Positions 8,453 through 18,006 of a DNA stretch of 64,000 nt are shown here, piece after piece. Source of the DNA: Streptomyces sp. NRRL S-340. Its GTDB lineage: Bacteria > Actinomycetota > Actinomycetes > Streptomycetales > Streptomycetaceae. The translations under genes were made by a program, and so were the position numbers. Within the stretch, counting starts at the first letter, position 1. Every line of letters begins with the position of its first letter. The DNA lies in NCBI RefSeq assembly GCF_000720185.1, contig NZ_JOIY01000038.1, positions 1-64,000 of the forward strand, in the 5' to 3' direction. A model generated the notes under the pieces. The model saw only the letters and a list, made by a program, of their open reading frames with translations, was not told where the DNA came from and made no database searches.

Positions 8453-11161
8453 TCAGCGCCGGGGAAGGGACAGTTCGCACCAGACCGTCTTGCCCGTGCC
8501 CGTACGGCTGGTGCCCCACTCGCGGGCGAGGGCGCTGACCACACGCAGGCCGCGCCCGGCCTCGTCGGCGGGACCCGCGCTCAGCAGCACGGGCAGGTCG
8601 TGGTCGTCGTCCTCCACCTCGCACAGCAGGGTGTCCGCGCGGACCAGGCGCAGTGCGACGGGGCGTGCGCGGGAGTGCCGTACGGCGTTGGTGACCAGCT
8701 CGCTGACCATCAGCCCGGCGGGGTCGGCGAGGTGCCCCAGCCCCCACGCGTGCACCTGCTCCCGGACCGCCGCGCGGGCGCGGCCCACCTCGGCCGGATC
8801 ACGGGCGAGCCGCCACTCGGCGACGTCGTCCGGCCCGATGCCGTTGAGGCGTGCCATCAGCAGCGCCACGTCGTCCTTGCGGCCCCCGCGCGGGTTGAGG
8901 GCGCGGACGATCGTGTCGCAGGCGTCGTCCATGGACGCGGCGGGATGAGCCGCGGACGCGCACAGTGTGGCCAGTCCGGACCCGATGTCCTCGCCGCGCA
9001 CCTCGACCAGCCCGTCGGTGCACATCACCAGCCGGTCGCCGGGCTCCACGCGCACGCGTACCGCCTCGAAGGGCACCCCGCCGACGCCGATCGGCGCTCC
9101 GGTGGGCAGCTCCAGCAGCTCGCTGCGGCCGTCCGCGGCGCGCACCAGGGCCGGCGGGATGTGGCCCGCGTTCGCGAGGTGCAGTTCGCCCGCGACGGGG
9201 TCGTAGACGGCGTACAGGCAGGTCGCCAGGTAGGCGTCACCGAGCCGCTGGGCGAGGTCGTCGAGGTTGCGCAGCAACCGCGCGGGCGGCAGGTCGAGGG
9301 CGGCCATGGTCTGCACGGCGGTGCGCAACTGGCCCATCATCGCCGCCGAGTTCAGCCCGTGCCCCATGACGTCGCCGACGACGAGCGCGGTCCGGGCGCC
9401 GGGCAGTTTGACCGAGTCGAACCAGTCGCCGCCGACCCTGCCGAGCAGGGTGCCCGGCAGATAGCGGGTGGCGATGTCGCAGCCCGCCATCCGTGCCGGG
9501 ATGTGCGGCAGCATGCTGTCCTGGAGGGTCTCGGCGACACTCTCCTGGTACGTGTACATGCGCGCGTTGTCGAGCACGAGCCCGGCGCGCGCGGCGAGTT
9601 CCGCGCCGGTGACCCGGTCCATGTCGTTGAACTCGGCCCGCTCGGGGTGGCGCAGCAGGATCATGAAGCCGAGGACGACGTCGCGCGCCTTGAGCGGGAC
9701 GACGAGCATCGAGCGGTGGGTGATCAGGGGGCGGATGTCCCGCTTCTCGAACTGCGAGGCGATGGCGTGGCCCATCTCCTCGCCGATGCGGGGCACGAGC
9801 ACGGGCTCACCGCTCGTCATGCACTGGAAGAACGGCGTGTGCGCCGGGAAGGGCATCGCCTCCCCGACGGGCACCACGTCGTCCCAGCGGCCGGGTTCGT
9901 CGGTGTGTTCCAGGGCGACCCGGTGCCACATGGTCGTGGTGTCGGGCACCCCCTCGGCGAAGCCCTCGCCCGCGACGACCTGTTCGCGCAGATAGGTGCC
10001 GGCGACGTCGGTGAAGCGCGGGACGACGGCCCGGCTGACCTCCTCGATGGTCTGCGCGAGGTCGAGGGAGGTGCCGATGCGGCCGCTGACCTCGTTGAGG
10101 AACTCCAGGCGCTCCCGGACGGCGGCGTACTCCAGGTCGACGGGCTCGTCCTCGCACCCTCCGTCGAACGCCTCACCGGACCGCCCGCCGGTGGTCTCGC
10201 CGAGGCCTTCGCCGGGGCCGTGCGGTGCGGGTCGTCCCGGGGCGGCGGCCCGTGCGGCCCGCCGCCGGCGCGCACCGCGCCCGGCCCGCCGGGGCACTCC
10301 CCAGTCGGGGGTGACGGGCACCCGGTCGTTCTGGCAGAACTCCAGTACCGGGTAGCCCAGTTCGAGGATCTGCGCGACGATCCGGGCGCTCTCGCCCACG
10401 CTCATGCTGGGCATGATCTCCGGGAGCCCGCGGGCGAGTTCCTCGGCGCCGGGGAAGTCGGTGTGCAGCGCGAAGGCGGGCGCGATGCGCTCGACGGCGA
10501 AGGCGCCGTGCCCGGCCGCCGCACCGCCCACGAGCCCCGCCCGGCCGGCGGGACCCACGCCGGCGGTGCCGTCGCCGTCGGCACCGTGACCGCCGGCGCC
10601 GGCGGTGCCGTCGCCGTCGGCACCGTGACCGCCGGCGCCGGCGGGCCGGCGCAACACGTCCGCGTCGGCCGCGTCGGCCGCGAGCACCAGCAGCCGCTCC
10701 GGTCCCGGGCCCACCAGGGGGTAGGCCCACCACAGGACGTCGACGCGGCCGCGCCCCGGCACGGTGAGCCGGGCTCGGCCCGCGGCCGGGTAGGACAGGC
10801 GCCCGTCGAGGGAGGTCTCCAGACCGGGCCCGAGCCCGTCGTGGCCGTCGTGGGCGCAGGGGGCGGCATGAGCGGCGTGCCCCGGGTGCGCGAGCACCCC
10901 GCCGTCCTCGGGATCGTCGGGCAGCGCCCCGGAGACGGGCAGCAGGTCGGCCGCCGCCCGGCCGACGGCCTCCTGCCTGCCGGTGCCGAACAGCCGCCGG
11001 GCGCCGGTGCTCCAGTGCGACACCAGGCCGTCCCGGTCGACGACGACCACGGCCAGCGGAACCCGCCCGGCCCCGGCCCGTGCCGAACCGGCCGCGGCCC
11101 GCGCCGCCCCGGTCCCGGCCGGGTGGCCGCGAGACGCGTCCCCGTCGGTGCCACGGTCCAT
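8453..11161 (-). CDS. PAS-GAF-SpoIIE phosphatase with C-terminal anti-sigma-type ATPase domain
   Basis: 902 residues from an ATG at 11161 with GAGAGGGG about 8 nt upstream. Order: PAS-like domain (about 30-130), a Gly/Asp-rich linker with an exact 13-residue duplication (about 174-200), a second sensor-like segment (about 225-290), GAF (about 350-500), PP2C-type SpoIIE phosphatase (LVVGDVMGHG, GRKDDVALL), and a HATPase (VSELVTNAVRHS, GRGLRVVSAL). Such proteins are cytosolic sensors that dephosphorylate anti-sigma-factor antagonists and may also phosphorylate them, controlling alternative sigma factors. It lies downstream of the MFS exporter on the same strand with a 227-bp gap. The partner antagonist is not in the window. 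Confidence 0.92.
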   Translation of the reverse strand: MDRGTDGDASRGHPAGTGAARAAAGSARAGAGRVPLAVVVVDRDGLVSHWSTGARRLFGTGRQEAVGRAAADLLPVSGALPDDPEDGGVLAHPGHAAHAAPCAHDGHDGLGPGLETSLDGRLSYPAAGRARLTVPGRGRVDVLWWAYPLVGPGPERLLVLAADAADADVLRRPAGAGGHGADGDGTAGAGGHGADGDGTAGVGPAGRAGLVGGAAAGHGAFAVERIAPAFALHTDFPGAEELARGLPEIMPSMSVGESARIVAQILELGYPVLEFCQNDRVPVTPDWGVPRRAGRGARRRRAARAAAPGRPAPHGPGEGLGETTGGRSGEAFDGGCEDEPVDLEYAAVRERLEFLNEVSGRIGTSLDLAQTIEEVSRAVVPRFTDVAGTYLREQVVAGEGFAEGVPDTTTMWHRVALEHTDEPGRWDDVVPVGEAMPFPAHTPFFQCMTSGEPVLVPRIGEEMGHAIASQFEKRDIRPLITHRSMLVVPLKARDVVLGFMILLRHPERAEFNDMDRVTGAELAARAGLVLDNARMYTYQESVAETLQDSMLPHIPARMAGCDIATRYLPGTLLGRVGGDWFDSVKLPGARTALVVGDVMGHGLNSAAMMGQLRTAVQTMAALDLPPARLLRNLDDLAQRLGDAYLATCLYAVYDPVAGELHLANAGHIPPALVRAADGRSELLELPTGAPIGVGGVPFEAVRVRVEPGDRLVMCTDGLVEVRGEDIGSGLATLCASAAHPAASMDDACDTIVRALNPRGGRKDDVALLMARLNGIGPDDVAEWRLARDPAEVGRARAAVREQVHAWGLGHLADPAGLMVSELVTNAVRHSRARPVALRLVRADTLLCEVEDDDHDLPVLLSAGPADEAGRGLRVVSALAREWGTSRTGTGKTVWCELSLPRR
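10561..10638. repeat. 39-bp in-frame perfect tandem duplication
   Basis: Two identical 39-bp copies (10561-10599 and 10600-10638) inside the SpoIIE-type gene encode a repeated 13-residue Gly/Ala/Asp linker containing GAGGHGADGDGT. Perfect identity suggests a recent slippage event and a possible length polymorphism. Confidence 0.9.
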
Positions 11162-11388
11162 GGCCAGGCCCCTCTCGCACGGCTCCGCAAGATCTGCGAT
11201 CCCAGGCCCACCACGGTACGGGGCCGTCCGGTCACGATGTGCGGCAAACCCGGGAATTGGCTCCCGCGGCGAGACGGTGCGCACTCCGGCGCCCCGTCGT
11301 CCGGCACCCCCCAGGGCGCGCAGGGCCGCCGGTGCGCCCCTGGGACGCGGTGCGCCCCGCGCCCCGGCGCGCCCCGCCGCCGGTCCGC

Positions 11389-13809
11389 TCAGTCCTCGTG
11401 GCCGAGCTGGAGGTCGCGTTCCGTGCGTCCGCCGCCCGCGACCTGGAGCACCGTGGCGACCGGGGGGTAGCCGGCCGCGATCACGGTGTACTCGCCGGAG
11501 GACAGGTCCACGAACCGGAACGATCCGTCGGGTCCGGTGGTGAGCGTGTCGACGACGTTGCCCGCCGCGTCGAGCAGCGTCACGCGCGCGTCCTCGACGG
11601 GCCGTCCCGCGCTCGCCCGCACGGTGCCGCGCAGGACGGCGCCGCCCGCCAGTTCCACGTCCTGGCGCGTCTCGCGGGAGGCCTGCACGCTGACGGGGAG
11701 CGCGGCCGGGCGGAAGGCGGGCGCGCTGGCGGCGAGGGTGTACTCCCCCGCGACCAGTTCGGTGATGACGTAGCCGCCCTCGCGTCCGCTGCGGGTGCTG
11801 GCGACGACCTCGCCGTGGACGTTGGTCAGGGTGACGGTGGCGTCCCGCACGGGGCTGCCGTCCGCGGTGCACACGGTGCCCGCGAGGCGTCCGGCGCCGC
11901 CGAGGACGACGTCGAGTTCGACGGGCCGCTCGCCGACGGTCACGGAGACCGCCTGCGGCTGGTGCCCGCCGGCCGCGGCGATCAGGACGTACGAGCCGGT
12001 GCCCGGCGTGGACAGCGCGTACCGCCCGTCCTCGCCGCTGGCGCCCCGCCCGATCTGCTGTCCGCCGACGTCGATCAGGGTGAGCGCGGCGCGCGGCACG
12101 ACGGTCCCGTCCGCGTGCTGCACCGTGCCGCAGACGGGGACTCCGGCCGGGTACGGCGCCCGCGACGGCGGCACGGTGTGGTTCAGGGGCGCCGGCTCGG
12201 TCTCGAAGGCGGCCGGGGCGGGGGTGTTGTGGGACACCAGCGGTTTCTCCTTGAGGAAGAAGGCGATGATCAGGCCGAGGACGAGCACCGGCACGAGGTA
12301 GAGGAAGATCCGCGGCATCGCGTCGGCGTACGCCTGGATGTAGGCGTCGCGCAGGGCCGGCGGCAGCGCGTGCACCATCTGCGGGGTGATCGACTCGGGG
12401 TCGGGGAGGGCGGTGCCCGCGCGCGCGGGGAGCCGGTCGCGCAGGGCGTCGGCGAGCCGGTCGGCGAAGAGGGTGCCGAAGACGGCCGCGCCGACGCTGC
12501 CGCCGATCTGGCGGAAGTAGTTGTTGGCGCTGGTGGCGGTGCCGAGGTCGGCGGGACGCACGGAGTTCTGCACGGCGAGCACGAGGACGGGCATCACCAG
12601 GCCGATGCCCGCGCCGAGGACGGCCATCCAGATGCTGTACTCCAGCCGGGAGGTGCCGACCTCCAGCCGGGACAGCAGCCACATGCCGACGACGGACAGG
12701 GCGCTGCCGAGCAGCGGGTGGATCTTGTAGCGGCCGGTGTGGCTGATCAGCTGCCCGGAGACGATGGACGCGACCACGATGCCGCCCATCATGGGCAGCA
12801 TGAGCAGCCCGGACTCGGTGGCGGAGGCGCCGTCGACCATCTGCAGGAAGGTCGGCAGGTAGCTTGCCGCGCCGAACAGGGCGACGCCGACGACCAGGCC
12901 GACCAGGCCGCTGATGTTGAAGACGGAGTCGCGGAAGAGCCGCAGCGGGATGAGGGGTTCGGCGGCGAAGCGTTCGGCGACGACGAAGAGGACGGCCGCG
13001 ACGGCGGCGCCCGCGCCCAGACCGAGGATGACCCGCGATCCCCAGGCGTACTCGGTGCCGCCCCAGCTGGTCAGCAGCACCGCGCACGTCGAGGCGGTGC
13101 CGAGGAGCAGCGTGCCGAGGATGTCGAAGCGGGCCTTGACGTGCGGTCTGGGCAGTTTGAGCACGACGGTGACGACCGCGAGGGTGACCAGGCCGAAGGG
13201 CACGTTGATGTAGAAGCACCACCGCCAGGAGAGGTGGTCGGTGAAGTACCCGCCGAGCAGGGGGCCTGCGACGGAGGCGAGGCCGAAGGCGGCGCCGATG
13301 AGCCCCATGAACCGGCCGCGCTGCCGGGGCGGGACGATGTCCGCGATGATGGCCTGCACGCCGATCATCAGGCCGCCGGCGCCGAGCCCCTGTACGGCGC
13401 GGAAGGCGATCAGCTGGTCCATGGTCCCGGCCCGCCCGGCCAGTGCGGAGCCGATGACGAAGACCGCGATGGCGAACTGGAAGACCCCCTTGCGGCCCAC
13501 CAGGTCGCCGAGCTTGCCGTAGACGGGCAGTCCCACGGTGGCCGTGAGCAGGTAGGCGGTGATCGCCCAGGACATCTTGTCCAGGCCGTGCAGCTCCCCG
13601 ACGACCTTGGGGAGCGCGGTGGCGACGATCATCTGGTCCAGGGCGGCCAGCAGCAGAGCGAGCATCAGCCCGACGAAGACCAGCCGGACCCGGCGGGGGC
13701 TGAGCGGGTCGGCGCCGGCCGGGAGCACGGCGGTGCTCCCGGCCGGGGCGGCGCGGGTCTCCGGTGGCGCCGCGACCGGTTCGTCCTGCACCAGAGTGAT
13801 CCCGCCCAC
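11389..13809 (-). CDS. DHA2-type MFS exporter with C-terminal carboxypeptidase-regulatory-like repeats
   Basis: About 806 residues from a GTG at 13809 (GGAGAGG 5 nt upstream; an ATG at 13854 is less likely). Residues ~35-520 are a 14-helix drug:H+ antiporter: [14 protein letters not shown] (motif D1), [14 protein letters not shown] (motif A), and a VAGPLLGG motif C. The last helix ends FLKEKPL. Residues ~555-806 hold three ~80-residue beta-rich repeats, each with GxV...P...A.VTL and DG.Y/F...L..G.Y, typical of carboxypeptidase regulatory-like (CarboxypepD_reg) folds. Likely a multidrug or lipid exporter with an added protein-binding tail. It lies between the SRPBCC gene and the SpoIIE-type gene on one strand. 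Confidence 0.88.
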   Translation of the reverse strand: MGGITLVQDEPVAAPPETRAAPAGSTAVLPAGADPLSPRRVRLVFVGLMLALLLAALDQMIVATALPKVVGELHGLDKMSWAITAYLLTATVGLPVYGKLGDLVGRKGVFQFAIAVFVIGSALAGRAGTMDQLIAFRAVQGLGAGGLMIGVQAIIADIVPPRQRGRFMGLIGAAFGLASVAGPLLGGYFTDHLSWRWCFYINVPFGLVTLAVVTVVLKLPRPHVKARFDILGTLLLGTASTCAVLLTSWGGTEYAWGSRVILGLGAGAAVAAVLFVVAERFAAEPLIPLRLFRDSVFNISGLVGLVVGVALFGAASYLPTFLQMVDGASATESGLLMLPMMGGIVVASIVSGQLISHTGRYKIHPLLGSALSVVGMWLLSRLEVGTSRLEYSIWMAVLGAGIGLVMPVLVLAVQNSVRPADLGTATSANNYFRQIGGSVGAAVFGTLFADRLADALRDRLPARAGTALPDPESITPQMVHALPPALRDAYIQAYADAMPRIFLYLVPVLVLGLIIAFFLKEKPLVSHNTPAPAAFETEPAPLNHTVPPSRAPYPAGVPVCGTVQHADGTVVPRAALTLIDVGGQQIGRGASGEDGRYALSTPGTGSYVLIAAAGGHQPQAVSVTVGERPVELDVVLGGAGRLAGTVCTADGSPVRDATVTLTNVHGEVVASTRSGREGGYVITELVAGEYTLAASAPAFRPAALPVSVQASRETRQDVELAGGAVLRGTVRASAGRPVEDARVTLLDAAGNVVDTLTTGPDGSFRFVDLSSGEYTVIAAGYPPVATVLQVAGGGRTERDLQLGHED

Positions 13810-13969
13810 TTGGCCCTCTCCCTCGTCGCACTGGCGCGCAGATTCCGCGCGCAAAGCGACAACTACGGACAGCCCGCGGGGTTACGGCGCGAGGCGGGGC
13901 GGTGGGGAGATCACCCGAACCGGTGACGCGGCCAACGGGGGCCGCTGCCGGGTCAGTTGCGGGGCGGGA

Positions 13970-14413
13970 CTACTTCTCCACCTCGGTGGCGAGCCGGGCG
14001 AGCAGCGCGTCGTAGATCCGGCCGAGGCCCTTGGGGGCGAACGTCTTCTCGAAGAAGCCGCCGATGCCGCCCGCGCCCTGCCAGGTGGTGGTGACGACGA
14101 CGCGGGACCTGCCCTCGCCCGCCGGGGTGACCCGCCAGGTGGTGACCATGGAGGAGTTGCGGTCCTTCTCGACCAGTTCGCCGTCGGTGGGCTCGCTCAC
14201 CTCCAGCAGGCAGTCGCGGACACGCTTGCTGGTGGCCTGGAGCTTCCAGTGGACGAGGGTGCCCTCGCCGTCGCCGCCCTCGCGCACCTCGTACTCGCTG
14301 AAGTGCTCGGGCAGCAGCCGCTCGCGGGTGCCGCTGTAGTCGGCGAGGGCGTCGAACACCTTCTCCGCGTCCGCCGCGACGACCCGCTCCGTAGTGGCCT
14401 CGACCTGCGCCAT
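13970..14413 (-). CDS. SRPBCC (polyketide-cyclase/START-like) family protein
   Basis: 147 residues from the ATG at 14413, chosen because GGAGG lies 6 nt upstream; an ATG at 14431 is in frame but poorly placed. The sequence has the helix-grip signature: ATTERVVAADAEKVFDALADYSGTRE at the start, alternating strands (VVVTTTWQG) and a long C-terminal helix (APKGLGRIYDALLARLATEVEK). Such proteins bind hydrophobic ligands; the specific ligand is unknown. The MFS exporter follows 160 bp downstream on the same strand, so a joint role in hydrophobic-compound handling is possible but unproven. Divergent from the radical SAM gene. Confidence 0.85.
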   Translation of the reverse strand: MAQVEATTERVVAADAEKVFDALADYSGTRERLLPEHFSEYEVREGGDGEGTLVHWKLQATSKRVRDCLLEVSEPTDGELVEKDRNSSMVTTWRVTPAGEGRSRVVVTTTWQGAGGIGGFFEKTFAPKGLGRIYDALLARLATEVEK

Positions 14414-14572
14414 GGGGTTCCTCCAGGACATCCGTTCTCAGGGTTGGGGCAAGCCAACCACCCCGCTCCCCGGCGCCCCAAATCGGGGTGCGGCAAGTGA
14501 TCGGACCCGGTGCGGCGGACGGTCGCGAACGGTTCCGGAACGGGGCCGCCGCGGTCGTCCGCACGATCATGG

Positions 14573-14590
14573 GAACGTGTGTTCTATTCT
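14573..14590 (+). promoter_or_regulatory. LexA (SOS) box abutting a -10 element
   Basis: GAACGTGTGTTC (14573-14584) matches the Gram-positive LexA core GAAC-N4-GTTC perfectly, including alternating purine/pyrimidine centre bases. It abuts a -10-like TATTCT (14585-14590), and the radical SAM start codon is 26 bp further down. No clear -35 is present. LexA bound here would occlude the promoter. Confidence 0.7.
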
Positions 14591-14616
14591 GTGAGGAGTG
14601 CTACCGAGGAGGCGTC

Positions 14617-15726
14617 ATGCGCTGGGACAACCTCACAGCGGACTCCGGGGACACCGGGGAGTCCGGACACTCCGGGGACACCGGACACAGCCGGGCCGAC
14701 GCCGCGCTCTTCGGCGCGGACGCGGTCACCACCCGCACGTTCGACACGCCCGAGTTCCGCGGGATCACCTTCCACGAGGTCCGGGCCCGCTCGATCATCA
14801 ACCGGGTCCCCGGGGCCTCCCGCATGCCGTTCGAATGGACGGTCAACCCCTACCGGGGCTGCACGCACGCGTGCGTCTACTGTTTCGCCCGCAAGACGCA
14901 CAGCTACCTGGACCTGGACACCGGTCTCGGTTTCGACACCCAGATCGTGGTCAAGGTGAACGCGCCCGAGCTGCTGCGCCACCAGCTCGCCGCCCGCCGC
15001 TGGCGCGGCGAGCACATCGCGATGGGCACCAACGTCGACTGCTACCAGCGCGCCGAGGGCCGCTACCGCCTCATGCCCGGCATCATCTCCGCGCTGACCG
15101 AGCGCGCGAACCCGTTCTCGATCCTGACCAAGGGAACGCTGATCCTGCGCGACCTGGACCTGCTGGTGCGGGCAGCCGAGGTCACCGACGTGGGCATCTC
15201 CGTCTCCGTGGGATTCACCGACCACGAGCTGTGGCGCACGGTGGAGCCGGGCACACCGGCACCGGAGCGCCGTCTGGACGTCGTCCGCACCCTCGGGGAG
15301 CACGGCATCGGCTGCGGGGTGCTGATGGCGCCGGTGATCCCCTTCCTCGGCGACCACCCCGCGCAGCTGCGGGCGACGGTGCGGGCCATCGCGGCGGCGG
15401 GGGCCACCTCCGTCACCCCGCTCACCCTGCACCTGCGGCCCGGCGCCCGGGAGTGGTACATGGCGTGGCTGGGGCAGCACCACCCGCACCTGGTGCGGCG
15501 CTACGAGCGGCTGTACGCCGACGGCGCCTACGCGCCCAAGTGGTACCAGCGCCGGATCACCCGTCAGGTGCACGAGCTGGCCCAGGAGTACGGGATCGGC
15601 CCCGCGCGCGCGGGCGCGGCGCGGCGCATCCGTCCGCAGGCGCCGCCACCGGACCAGGACTCCCCCGGTCCGGCCCCCGCGCCGGTGCCGGCACCGCCCG
15701 AACCGGTCCAGCTCTCGCTCCTCTGA
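14617..15726 (+). CDS. Rv2578c-family radical SAM protein
   Basis: 369 residues from the ATG at 14617 with GAGGAGG 4 nt upstream. The [4Fe-4S]-SAM motif is C82-x3-C86-x2-C89 in CTHACVYC, followed by a TIM-barrel-like body (ISVSVGF, GVLMAPVIPFLGDHP) and a Pro-rich tail after residue ~330. The CX3CX2C spacing and MPFEWTVNPYRGC lead-in are those of the Rv2578c group, related to SplB-type DNA repair radical enzymes. The substrate is unknown. The N-terminal ~25 residues carry a SGDTGESGHSGDTGHS repeat. A LexA box on its promoter argues for a DNA-damage role. A strong hairpin follows the stop immediately. Confidence 0.92.
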   Translation: MRWDNLTADSGDTGESGHSGDTGHSRADAALFGADAVTTRTFDTPEFRGITFHEVRARSIINRVPGASRMPFEWTVNPYRGCTHACVYCFARKTHSYLDLDTGLGFDTQIVVKVNAPELLRHQLAARRWRGEHIAMGTNVDCYQRAEGRYRLMPGIISALTERANPFSILTKGTLILRDLDLLVRAAEVTDVGISVSVGFTDHELWRTVEPGTPAPERRLDVVRTLGEHGIGCGVLMAPVIPFLGDHPAQLRATVRAIAAAGATSVTPLTLHLRPGAREWYMAWLGQHHPHLVRRYERLYADGAYAPKWYQRRITRQVHELAQEYGIGPARAGAARRIRPQAPPPDQDSPGPAPAPVPAPPEPVQLSLL

Positions 15727-15750
15727 GACCGCCCCGGCGCCGGGGCGGTC
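15727..15750 (+). terminator. Perfect hairpin after radical SAM gene
   Basis: GACCGCCCCGGC followed directly by its reverse complement, beginning at the first base after the TGA. Ten base pairs with a 4-nt loop can form. No U-tract, as usual in this GC-rich background. Confidence 0.8.
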
Positions 15751-15940
15751 ACCAGGAGACCGGGACCCTCATCGGCGCACCGGGGACCGTCACCGGCACA
15801 CCGGGGATCGTTCGAGCGCATCGGTCAGCCCATTCGGGTCAACAGCCCCCGGTTCGCGTTCTTCCGGGAGTGCTTTCCGGGACGATGCGGCGAGGATCGC
15901 GGGACGCGCGGTCCGCAGCCTCTCCGTCCTGGGAGGACGC

Positions 15941-17542
15941 ATGAGAAAACGCGCTGCCGTGCTGTGCGGTGCCGCACTCGTCGTGGCCGGAACCGTCACC
16001 GCCGTCCCCGCCGACGCGCGCACACCGCACCCCGCAGCCGTCGCCCGAGCCGCCCAGATCAGCTGGAAGAAGTGCGGCACCACCGGCCATCCGACGCTCC
16101 AGTGCGGCACCGTGAAGGTGCCGCTGGACCACCGGCGGCCGTCCGGACGGCAGATCACACTGGCGCTGTCCCGCGTCCCGCACACCGCGAAGACGTACCA
16201 GGGACCGCTGCTGGTCAACCCGGGCGGCCCAGGCGGCAGCGGACTCTCCCTCGCCCCCTTCGTCGCCTCCGCGCTGCCCGAGGCGGTCGCGGCCCAGTAC
16301 GACGTCATCGGCTTCGACCCGCGCGGGGTGGGCCGGAGCAGCCCGGCGCTGGACTGCGCGCCCGGGCACTTCGGGACGGTGCGCCCGGACTCGGTGCCCG
16401 CGACCGCCGCGCTCGAACAGGCCAACCTCGCGCGCGTGCGCTCCTACGCCGCCGCCTGTGCGAAGAAGTACGCGAGCGTGCTGCCGCACATCGGCACCGT
16501 CGACGCCGTCGAGGACATGGACGCCGTCCGGCGGGCCCTGGGCGCCCAGAGGATCAACTACTTCGGCTACTCCTACGGCACCTATCTCGGCGCGGTGTAC
16601 GCCAAGCTGTTCCCCGGGCGGGTGCGGCGGCTGGTGCTGGACTCGGTCGTGGACCCGAGCGGGATCTGGTACGACGACAACCTCCGGCAGGACCAGGCCT
16701 TCGACGACCGCCACCGCGCGTTCATGGCCTGGGTCGCCCGCAACGACGCGGCCTACCACCTGGGCACCGACCCGGCCCGGGTCGAGCACGCGTGGTACGC
16801 GATGCGGTCGGCGCTCGCCGGGAAACCCGCGGCGGGCAGGATCGGCGCCTCCGAGCTGGAGGACACCTTCATCCCCGGCGGCTACTACAACGGCTACTGG
16901 CCCTATCTGGCCCAGGCGTTCGCCGCGTACGTGAAGGACCACGCGACCGGCCCGCTCATCCAGGCCTACGAGGACTTCGGTGCCGTCGACGCCGCCGGTG
17001 ACAACGGCTACAGCGTCTACTCCTCGGTGCAGTGCCGCGACGCCGCCTGGCCGCGCGACTGGCGGCAGTGGCGCGAGGACACCTGGGCGGTGTACGGCAA
17101 GGCACCGTTCATGGCCTGGAACAACGCCTGGTACAACGCGCCGTGCGCGTTCTGGCCGGGCGCGGCCGCACGCCCGGTGGACATCGCCAACCGCGACCTG
17201 CCGCCGGTGCTGCTGTTCCAGGCGACCGACGACGCCGCCACCCCGTACGAGGGCGGCGTACGGGTGCACCGGCTGCTGGCGGGCTCCAGCCTGGTCGTCG
17301 AGCAGGGCGGCGGCAACCACGGCATCACGCTGAGCGGGAACGCCTGCCTGGACGCGTACTTGTCGGCGTACCTGGGCAACGGCACGGTGCCGCGCGGTGC
17401 GGCCGGCGGGGCCGACGCCGTCTGCCGGAAGGTGCCCGACCCGAAGCCGCTGAGCGCCAGGGCCTCGGCCGCGCCGGTGCCGCGCGGCACCGGCGCGGCC
17501 CGCGGAGCGGCCCTGCACGACCTGGTCCGCTTCCGGGGCTGA
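15941..17542 (+). CDS. Secreted alpha/beta-hydrolase, S33 tripeptidyl-aminopeptidase-like
   Basis: 533 residues. Signal peptide: MRKR, a hydrophobic AAVLCGAALVVAGTVTAV core and a cleavage region near ADA. The oxyanion loop is LLVNPGGPGGSG; the catalytic triad is Ser211 (GYSYGT), Asp430 (QATDDAATP) and His460 (GGGNHGI). The lid and C-terminal TAP-like domain with CRDAAWPRDW are those of the Streptomyces SlpD/SlpE/Tap group, which remove N-terminal tripeptides from secreted proteins. GGAGG lies 4 nt before the ATG. Monocistronic, with a 214-bp upstream region following a terminator. Confidence 0.92.
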   Translation: MRKRAAVLCGAALVVAGTVTAVPADARTPHPAAVARAAQISWKKCGTTGHPTLQCGTVKVPLDHRRPSGRQITLALSRVPHTAKTYQGPLLVNPGGPGGSGLSLAPFVASALPEAVAAQYDVIGFDPRGVGRSSPALDCAPGHFGTVRPDSVPATAALEQANLARVRSYAAACAKKYASVLPHIGTVDAVEDMDAVRRALGAQRINYFGYSYGTYLGAVYAKLFPGRVRRLVLDSVVDPSGIWYDDNLRQDQAFDDRHRAFMAWVARNDAAYHLGTDPARVEHAWYAMRSALAGKPAAGRIGASELEDTFIPGGYYNGYWPYLAQAFAAYVKDHATGPLIQAYEDFGAVDAAGDNGYSVYSSVQCRDAAWPRDWRQWREDTWAVYGKAPFMAWNNAWYNAPCAFWPGAAARPVDIANRDLPPVLLFQATDDAATPYEGGVRVHRLLAGSSLVVEQGGGNHGITLSGNACLDAYLSAYLGNGTVPRGAAGGADAVCRKVPDPKPLSARASAAPVPRGTGAARGAALHDLVRFRG

Positions 17543-17607
17543 GGCGCTACGGGCCCCTCGGGGGCGGGGGCGGCCCGGCTGTCAGAGCCATGGTCCACCA
17601 TGAGGGC

Positions 17608-18006
17608 ATGAGTGAACTGACCCGGATCCCCGCCCCCGAGGGCGTCGCCCCCGCCGCCCAGTACTCCCATGTCGTCCTGGGCACCGGCCGGTTCGTCGCC
17701 GTCTCGGGCCAGCTCGCCCTGGACGAGAAGGGCGCCCTCGTCGGGGAGGGCGACCCGGCGGCCCAGGCCCGTCAGGTCTTCGAGAACCTCCGCCGCTGCC
17801 TGTCGGCGGCCGGCGCCACCTTCGACGACGTCGTCAAACTCACCTTTTTCGTCACCGACATGACCCACCTACCGGCCATCCGCGAGGCCCGCGCCGCCCA
17901 CATACCCGACGACCGCCTCCCCGCCTGCTCGGCCGTCCAGGTCGCCGCCCTGGTCCGCCCGGAGTTCCTGATGGAGATCGAGGCCTTCGCGGTGGTGGAC
18001 GGCTGA
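17608..18006 (+). CDS. RidA family (Rid/YER057c/UK114) protein
   Basis: 132 residues from the ATG at 17608. The body matches the trimeric RidA fold: ARFVAVSGQ-like GRFVAVSGQLALD, QARQVFENLRRCLSAAGATFDDVVKLTFFVTD, and RPEFLMEIEAFAV at the end. Canonical RidA has an Arg near position 105 (in PARxxV); here the corresponding segment reads DDRLPACSAVQVAAL, so the imine-deaminating Arg is not in its usual context and this may be one of the Rid1-7 subgroups with another function. It follows the peptidase gene by 65 bp on the same strand. Confidence 0.88.
   Translation: MSELTRIPAPEGVAPAAQYSHVVLGTGRFVAVSGQLALDEKGALVGEGDPAAQARQVFENLRRCLSAAGATFDDVVKLTFFVTDMTHLPAIREARAAHIPDDRLPACSAVQVAALVRPEFLMEIEAFAVVDG

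Noticed and set aside
14527-14545. GTTCCGGAAC palindrome as a second LexA box
   Set aside because: It has GTTC...GAAC in the wrong order and spacing; only the 14573 site matches GAAC-N4-GTTC.
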